Shown here: piece after piece, positions 25,880-29,180 of the stretch
Numbering within the stretch: the first letter of the stretch is position 1
Layout: every line of letters starts with the position of its first letter
Assembly (NCBI GenBank): GCA_046261635.1
Contig: JBHEOL010000041.1
Coordinates: 1 to 29,180, forward strand
Source: JBHEPS01 sp046261635
Lineage (GTDB): Bacteria > Acidobacteriota > Thermoanaerobaculia > Gp7-AA8
Direction: 5' to 3'
DNA: 29,180 nucleotides
Notes under the pieces: generated by a model
The model's database searches: none
What the model was told of the DNA's origin: nothing
Seen by the model: only the letters and a program-made list of their open reading frames with translations
Made by a program: the position numbers and the translations under genes

Positions 25880-26246
25880 GCTCCTCCTTCGGGACGTAAT
25901 CGCCCGTGACGTTCGGCGCATCCCCCCAGAGCCGTTCGAGCGCGTAGAACTTCCTGCACTCTTCAGTGAACACGTGAATGATGAAATCGCCGTAGTCGAT
26001 CAGGATCCATCGCCCCAGGCCGGAGCCTTCGGTGAAGAGCGGCTTGGAACCGTGCTTTTCCCGAAGTCTCTCTTCGACGGCATCCGCAATCGCCTGCGTC
26101 TGCCGCTCGTTGTTCGCCGAGCAGAGAATGAAGTAGTCGGCGATGGACGTCAGCTTCCCGACGGAAAGCACATCGAGATCGAACGCCTTTCTGTCGAGCG
26201 CCGCCTCGACCGCTTCCTTGACCCGCTTATCCATCGAATCGCTCAC
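25854..26246 (-). CDS. rsfS: ribosomal silencing factor
   Basis: RsfS binds ribosomal protein L14 and blocks joining of the 30S and 50S subunits during starvation. The 130-residue product has the family core: DVLSVGKLTSIADYFILCSANNE, AIADAVEERL, RWILIDYGDFIIHVF and a closing YALERLWGDAP. The GTG at 26246 is preferred because GGGAG lies four bases upstream; an in-frame ATG at 26234 is 16 bases from that site. The gene overlaps the nadD end by 20 bp. The order nadD-rsfS-rlmH is common in bacteria, here with a regulator inserted before rlmH. Confidence 0.95.
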   Translation of the reverse strand: MSDSMDKRVKEAVEAALDRKAFDLDVLSVGKLTSIADYFILCSANNERQTQAIADAVEERLREKHGSKPLFTEGSGLGRWILIDYGDFIIHVFTEECRKFYALERLWGDAPNVTGDYVPKEERERQQGNR

Positions 26247-26874
26247 CAAGCTCCCTTTTCCCGTAGAGTCCGTATTTCCTGATATACGCCGCAACTCCTG
26301 GTTCGACCAGATCCCCGATCGGCTGACCGTCGTGCACGTGCTGACGGATCGCGGTCGAACTGATCGGCACTTCGGGATTGTCCACCAGGACGATCCCGCC
26401 GGTGCGAGGAATGACGTCCCCGCTTCCGACGAGACGGCTTTTCAGTGCCGCGGGCAGCTCAGCTTCGGCACGCCTGAGCACCACGAAATTCGCCAGTTCG
26501 AAGATTCTCTCGATTCTCCTCCATTCGAGGAGCATGGGAAGGTTGTCGTCGCCGATGATCCAGTCGAGCGCCGTGCCGGGATTCCGTGCCGCCAGCGTCT
26601 CGAGGGTGTCGACTGTGTACGAGATGTCGCCCCGCTCGAGCTCGATGTCCGAGAGAACGACTTTCTCTTCATCGGCCGTGGCAATTGCCGCCATCGCCCA
26701 GCGGTGAAGGGGGGACGTCGAGGAGCGGGCGGCCTTGAACGGCTGCTGCGCGGCCACGATCAAGAGAACGCGCTCCCATCCGATGGCCGCGGCCGCGCTG
26801 CGGAGCGGTCGCAGATGACCGCGGTGAATCGGGTCGAAAGTTCCGCCCAGAAGCCCGATTCGCCGTTCAGTCAT
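26227..26874 (-). CDS. nadD: nicotinate-nucleotide adenylyltransferase
   Basis: NadD converts nicotinate mononucleotide and ATP to deamido-NAD in NAD synthesis. The 215-residue protein has GGTFDPIHRGHL near its N-terminus, with the HxGH-type nucleotidyltransferase site, DWIIGDDNL in the middle and the ISSTAIR signature near the C-terminus. The ATG at 26874 starts the family homology directly; an extension to 26901 would lie further inside obgE and adds nothing recognisable. It overlaps the obgE end by 8 bp, consistent with one transcript. Confidence 0.96.
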   Translation of the reverse strand: MTERRIGLLGGTFDPIHRGHLRPLRSAAAAIGWERVLLIVAAQQPFKAARSSTSPLHRWAMAAIATADEEKVVLSDIELERGDISYTVDTLETLAARNPGTALDWIIGDDNLPMLLEWRRIERIFELANFVVLRRAEAELPAALKSRLVGSGDVIPRTGGIVLVDNPEVPISSTAIRQHVHDGQPIGDLVEPGVAAYIRKYGLYGKRELGERFDG

Positions 26875-27889
26875 GGACCCCCGCGGCGCTCTGTGCGGCA
26901 CGACCCTCGCGAACGGCCGCGGCGAGACGGCGGGTCAACTCCCGCACCCCGGCGCCGGTGACGGCCGAAATCTCGTGATAGCCATAACCCGAATCGGCGG
27001 CCCACTTCCGCAGGTTCTCCGATGCTCCGGGGTGAGCGGAGTCCACCTTCGAGCCGACCACGAGCCGCGGCTTGCCACCGAGCGTATCGGAATACGACAT
27101 CAGCTCGCCGGCCACCACTGCCGCATCCGCATCCGTCGCATCGCTGGTCGCGAGATCGACCAGGTGAACCAGAATCGAGCATCGCTCGACGTGCCGCAGG
27201 AAGCGGTCGCCGAGCCCGTGTCCTTCGTGCGCACCTTCGATGAGTCCCGGAATGTCCGCCACGACGAAGGTCTCCTCGTCGTCCGCGGTCACGACTCCGA
27301 GATTCGGTACGAGAGTCGTGAACGGGTAATCCGCGATCTTCGGCCGGGCGGCGCTGATGACCGAGATCAGAGTCGACTTGCCGGCATTCGGAAGCCCGAC
27401 GATTCCAACATCGGCGATGAGCTTGAGCTCGATGCGGAGAGCTCTTGCCTCTCCCTCCTCGCCCGGCTGGGCGAATCGCGGCGCCTGGCGCGTGGCGGTC
27501 GCGAAATTCTGGTTTCCCAGGCCTCCACGCCCCCCTTTGACCACCCGGACGCGCTGCCCTTCTTCGACCAGATCGGCGACCAACTCGTCCGTGTCGCGAT
27601 CGCGAACCACCGAGCCCACCGGCAACTCGATCACGACGTCATCACCGCTCTTGCCCGAACAGTTCGACCCGAGGCCATGCTCGCCTCGGCCCGCCTTCCA
27701 TTCGCGCCTGAATTGAAGATGGTAGAGCGTGTTCAGACGGGAAGTGGCTTCGACGAAGATGCTTCCGCCCGCCCCTCCGTCCCCGCCCGAAGGACCCCCG
27801 CGCGGAACGAACTTCTCGCGGCGGAAGGCAATGCATCCGTTCCCGCCGTCTCCGGCCTTCACCGTAATCGAGGCCTGGTCGATGAACAT
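26867..27889 (-). CDS. obgE: Obg family GTPase
   Basis: Obg is an essential GTPase that binds the 50S subunit and takes part in ribosome assembly and stress control. The 340-residue protein has the glycine-rich Obg fold at residues 1-158 (VKAGDGGNGCIAFRREKFVP, GGPSGGDGGAGG). The G domain follows: G1 GLPNAGKST, the YPFTTL switch region and G3 DIPGLIEGAHEGHGLG. The G4-type motif reads GSKVD rather than NKxD. It ends without the OCT domain found in some Obg proteins. No strong ribosome-binding site is seen before the ATG. It is separated from rpmA by 171 bp containing a large hairpin. Confidence 0.97.
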   Translation of the reverse strand: MFIDQASITVKAGDGGNGCIAFRREKFVPRGGPSGGDGGAGGSIFVEATSRLNTLYHLQFRREWKAGRGEHGLGSNCSGKSGDDVVIELPVGSVVRDRDTDELVADLVEEGQRVRVVKGGRGGLGNQNFATATRQAPRFAQPGEEGEARALRIELKLIADVGIVGLPNAGKSTLISVISAARPKIADYPFTTLVPNLGVVTADDEETFVVADIPGLIEGAHEGHGLGDRFLRHVERCSILVHLVDLATSDATDADAAVVAGELMSYSDTLGGKPRLVVGSKVDSAHPGASENLRKWAADSGYGYHEISAVTGAGVRELTRRLAAAVREGRAAQSAAGVHD

Positions 27890-27975
27890 CGTTGTCGTCC
27901 GTAACTTCCCGCGGTTGGGAGTGCCAACAGCATACCCGACCGCGCTGAGCGAGAGCCCTGAACCCGAAAACAGAA

Positions 27976-28033
27976 CGGCCTTCGGAAACGCCCCCCGTGG
28001 ATTCAGGTCAACGGGGCTCGCTGCCGAAGGCCG
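27976..28033 (-). terminator. two-stage hairpin between rpmA and obgE
   Basis: CGGCCTTCGG (27976-27985) and CCGAAGGCCG (28024-28033) form a perfect 10-bp inverted repeat. Inside the loop, CCCCGT (27993-27998) and ACGGGG (28011-28016) form a second stem. On the minus strand the structure begins about 27 bases after the rpmA stop and is followed by TTCTGTTTT, so it looks like a terminator or attenuator that separates the L21/L27 genes from obgE. Confidence 0.55.
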
Positions 28034-28060
28034 ATGATCGAGTTCGTATCGATTGGAGAA

Positions 28061-28321
28061 TCAGGATTCCCGCGGGGTGATCGTGATGAACCGCCCGTGG
28101 CGGCCCTTGTTCAAAAACTTCACGACGCCGTCGATCTTGGCGAAAAGCGTGTGATCACGACCGATCCCGACGTTGGCGCCCGGGTTGAACTTCGTCCCGC
28201 GCTGCCGTACCAGGATTGATCCACCGGTGACGAACTGTCCGTCGCCCCGCTTGACACCGAGCATTTTGGGCTGCGAGTCGCGCCCGTTGCGCGAGGAGCC
28301 CTGTCCTTTTTTGTGAGCCAT
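28061..28321 (-). CDS. rpmA: 50S ribosomal protein L27
   Basis: L27 reaches toward the peptidyl-transferase centre of the 50S subunit. The 86-residue protein begins MAHKKGQGSSRNGRDS and contains KRGDGQFVTGGSILVRQRGTKF and VGIGRDHTLFAKIDG, all diagnostic. The short N-terminus starts directly with AHKKG, so there is no cleavable extension of the Firmicutes type. It follows rplU by 37 bp and should share its promoter. Confidence 0.98.
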   Translation of the reverse strand: MAHKKGQGSSRNGRDSQPKMLGVKRGDGQFVTGGSILVRQRGTKFNPGANVGIGRDHTLFAKIDGVVKFLNKGRHGRFITITPRES

Positions 28322-28358
28322 CGTTAAGCCTCGTTCCTCAGGTCGCCAGTGACCCGAC

Positions 28359-28676
28359 TCAGACGTTGATTCCGTCGATCCGAACTTCCACCAGATCCTG
28401 GCGGTGTCCGTTCCTGGTCTTCGTGTGATTCTTGCGGCGCTTCTTGTGGAAGATGATGATCTTGTCGCCGCGCATTTCCCGCAGCACGGTCGCCTCGACC
28501 GAGGCGCCCTCGACCAGCGGTGCGCCGATCTTCGGCTCATCGCCACCCACCATCAGGACCTCGCCGAGCTTGACCTTGTTGCCATCGATACCGGCAAGCA
28601 CATCGCGCTCGACGCGAATCGTCGAACCTTTTTCAACTCGATACTGCTTACCGCCGGTGCGGATGACTGCGTACAC
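28359..28676 (-). CDS. rplU: 50S ribosomal protein L21
   Basis: L21 is a 23S rRNA-binding 50S protein. The 105-residue product has YAVIRTGGKQYRVEKG at the start and the HKKRRKNHTKTRNGHRQ basic segment near the C-terminus, as expected for L21. The start is GTG at 28676, chosen because GGAGGT (28683-28688) lies six bases upstream and homology begins there; an ATG further upstream at 28733 falls within the promoter. It is the first gene of the rplU-rpmA pair. Confidence 0.97.
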   Translation of the reverse strand: MYAVIRTGGKQYRVEKGSTIRVERDVLAGIDGNKVKLGEVLMVGGDEPKIGAPLVEGASVEATVLREMRGDKIIIFHKKRRKNHTKTRNGHRQDLVEVRIDGINV

Positions 28677-28704
28677 GGTGAGACCTCCAAGTTTGGAACC
28701 TCGC

Positions 28705-28733
28705 CTTTTAGCATGCGACCTCAGGCGAGTCAA
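28705..28733 (-). promoter_or_regulatory. sigma-70-type promoter of rplU
   Basis: On the minus strand a -35 element TTGACT (28728-28733) is followed after exactly 17 bases by TAAAAG (28705-28710), a partial -10 match. Transcription would begin near 28698, leaving a leader of about 20 bases that includes the GGAGGT site. A perfect 7-bp inverted repeat, CTCGCCT at 28700-28706 and AGGCGAG at 28723-28729, straddles the -10 and touches the -35, so it may be an operator. Confidence 0.6.
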
Positions 28734-28820
28734 TGGCGCGAAACTCGGGGCGCGGAGGGTTTCCGGCCTCGAACTGCGAAGCTTAACGGCAAACGCTCGG
28801 GGGTTACGGGGTTATTCCGA

Positions 28821-28850
28821 GGGGCTAGGGGCTAGGGACTAGGGACTAGG
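28821..28850 (+). repeat. CTAG heptamer array, left arm
   Basis: Four tandem 7-bp units read GGGGCTA, GGGGCTA, GGGACTA, GGGACTA, ending in GG. The array is imperfectly inverted relative to the one at 28929-28959, with three G/A differences over about 31 bases. Confidence 0.9.
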
Positions 28851-28884
28851 AGAAGCAACTACAACATCAAGCGAAGAGCCCGGT

Positions 28885-28912
28885 TTCTGGCTTCTGGCCC
28901 TTGGCTTCCGGC
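28885..28912 (+). repeat. second heptamer array in the loop
   Basis: Four consecutive 7-bp units read TTCTGGC, TTCTGGC, CCTTGGC, TTCCGGC. The period equals that of the flanking CTAG arrays, but the unit sequence is different. Confidence 0.7.
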
Positions 28913-28928
28913 CGTTGATTTTGCCTTT

Positions 28929-28959
28929 CCTAGCCCCTAGCCCCTAGTCCCTAGCCCCT
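28929..28959 (+). repeat. CTAG heptamer array, right arm
   Basis: Four tandem units read TAGCCCC, TAGCCCC, TAGTCCC, TAGCCCC, preceded by CC. It is the inverted partner of the left arm; pairing would form a stem of about 31 bp (with three mismatches) ending six bases from the stop of the carboxyltransferase gene. Confidence 0.9.
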
Positions 28960-28964
28960 TGTTC

Positions 28965-29180
28965 CTACAACGGTATGTTTCCGTGCTTTTTCGGCGGATT
29001 CGCGTCGCGCTTGTTCTGGAGCATCGCGAAGGCGGTGATCAGCTTCCGCCGCGTAAACCTCGGCTCGATGATCTCGTCGATGTCCCCCCGCTCCGCCGCG
29101 ATGTAAGGATTGGCGAATTTCTCCTTGTACTCGGCCACCTTCTCCTTCCGCTTGGCCTCCGGGTCGGCCGCCTCCTGCAC
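28965..29180 (-). CDS. acyl-CoA carboxylase carboxyltransferase, C-terminal end (partial)
   Basis: The last 71 residues of a biotin-dependent carboxyltransferase are visible and the frame is open at the right edge. The segment KFANPYIAAERGDIDEII, the closing TRRKLITAFAMLQNKRD and the terminal KKHGNIPL are characteristic of propionyl-CoA carboxylase beta / methylmalonyl-CoA decarboxylase alpha-type subunits. These use a carboxybiotin-linked partner to carboxylate or decarboxylate short acyl-CoAs. The stop is TAG at 28965-28967. Which acyl-CoA it uses cannot be told from the fragment. Confidence 0.9.
   Translation of the reverse strand: MQEAADPEAKRKEKVAEYKEKFANPYIAAERGDIDEIIEPRFTRRKLITAFAMLQNKRDANPPKKHGNIPL

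Noticed and set aside
28821..28959. CRISPR-like or origin-like array
   Set aside because: Units are 7 bp with no spacers and no cas genes nearby, and they do not match DnaA boxes; an inverted heptamer repeat element fits better.

Overview
This is a GC-rich bacterial chromosome segment dominated by core metabolism and housekeeping genes. I see no mobile element, CRISPR array, tRNA or rRNA. The high GC content, the many ATGA/TGATG-type gene overlaps, and the pairing of a deoxynucleoside kinase with the pan genes and of GlgE with TreS-maltokinase would suit an Acidobacteriota-like soil or environmental bacterium. That placement is an inference from gene content, not a proof.

Left part (1-5.7 kb): an M16 zinc-peptidase pair lies on the minus strand. 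One subunit has the HxxEH motif; its partner lacks the motif and runs off the left edge. Divergent from these, a plus-strand run encodes a deoxynucleoside kinase and panB-panC-panD, which make pantothenate and beta-alanine. An orphan 5-oxoprolinase subunit A gene (pxpA) converges on panD with a 4-bp overlap of the two stop codons.

Centre (5.87-22.48 kb): seven tightly packed plus-strand genes form an alpha-glucan/trehalose locus: glgE, a treS-maltokinase fusion, malQ, glgB, treZ, a DUF3536/GH57-like enzyme and treY. Together they could close a cycle. TreYZ would cut trehalose from the end of linear alpha-glucan, TreS would convert trehalose to maltose, the kinase domain would make maltose-1-phosphate, GlgE would polymerise it and GlgB would branch it. 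MalQ would redistribute short glucans. No glgC, glgA, glgP or typical GH13 debranching gene lies in the window. The GH57-like protein is the least understood member and the most interesting enzyme here.

Right part (22.5-28.7 kb): minus-strand genes, in transcription order, are rplU, rpmA, obgE, nadD, rsfS, a sensor-less sigma-54 activator, rlmH, a DksA/TraR-type zinc-finger gene and holA. This is a ribosome-assembly and replication neighbourhood with a recognisable promoter before rplU and hairpins between rpmA and obgE and before holA. Beyond rplU, a 288-bp intergenic region carries an inverted pair of CTAG-rich heptamer arrays with a third, different heptamer array in the loop. The last feature is the C-terminal end of an acyl-CoA carboxylase carboxyltransferase. 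No stretch longer than 300 bases lacks a gene.
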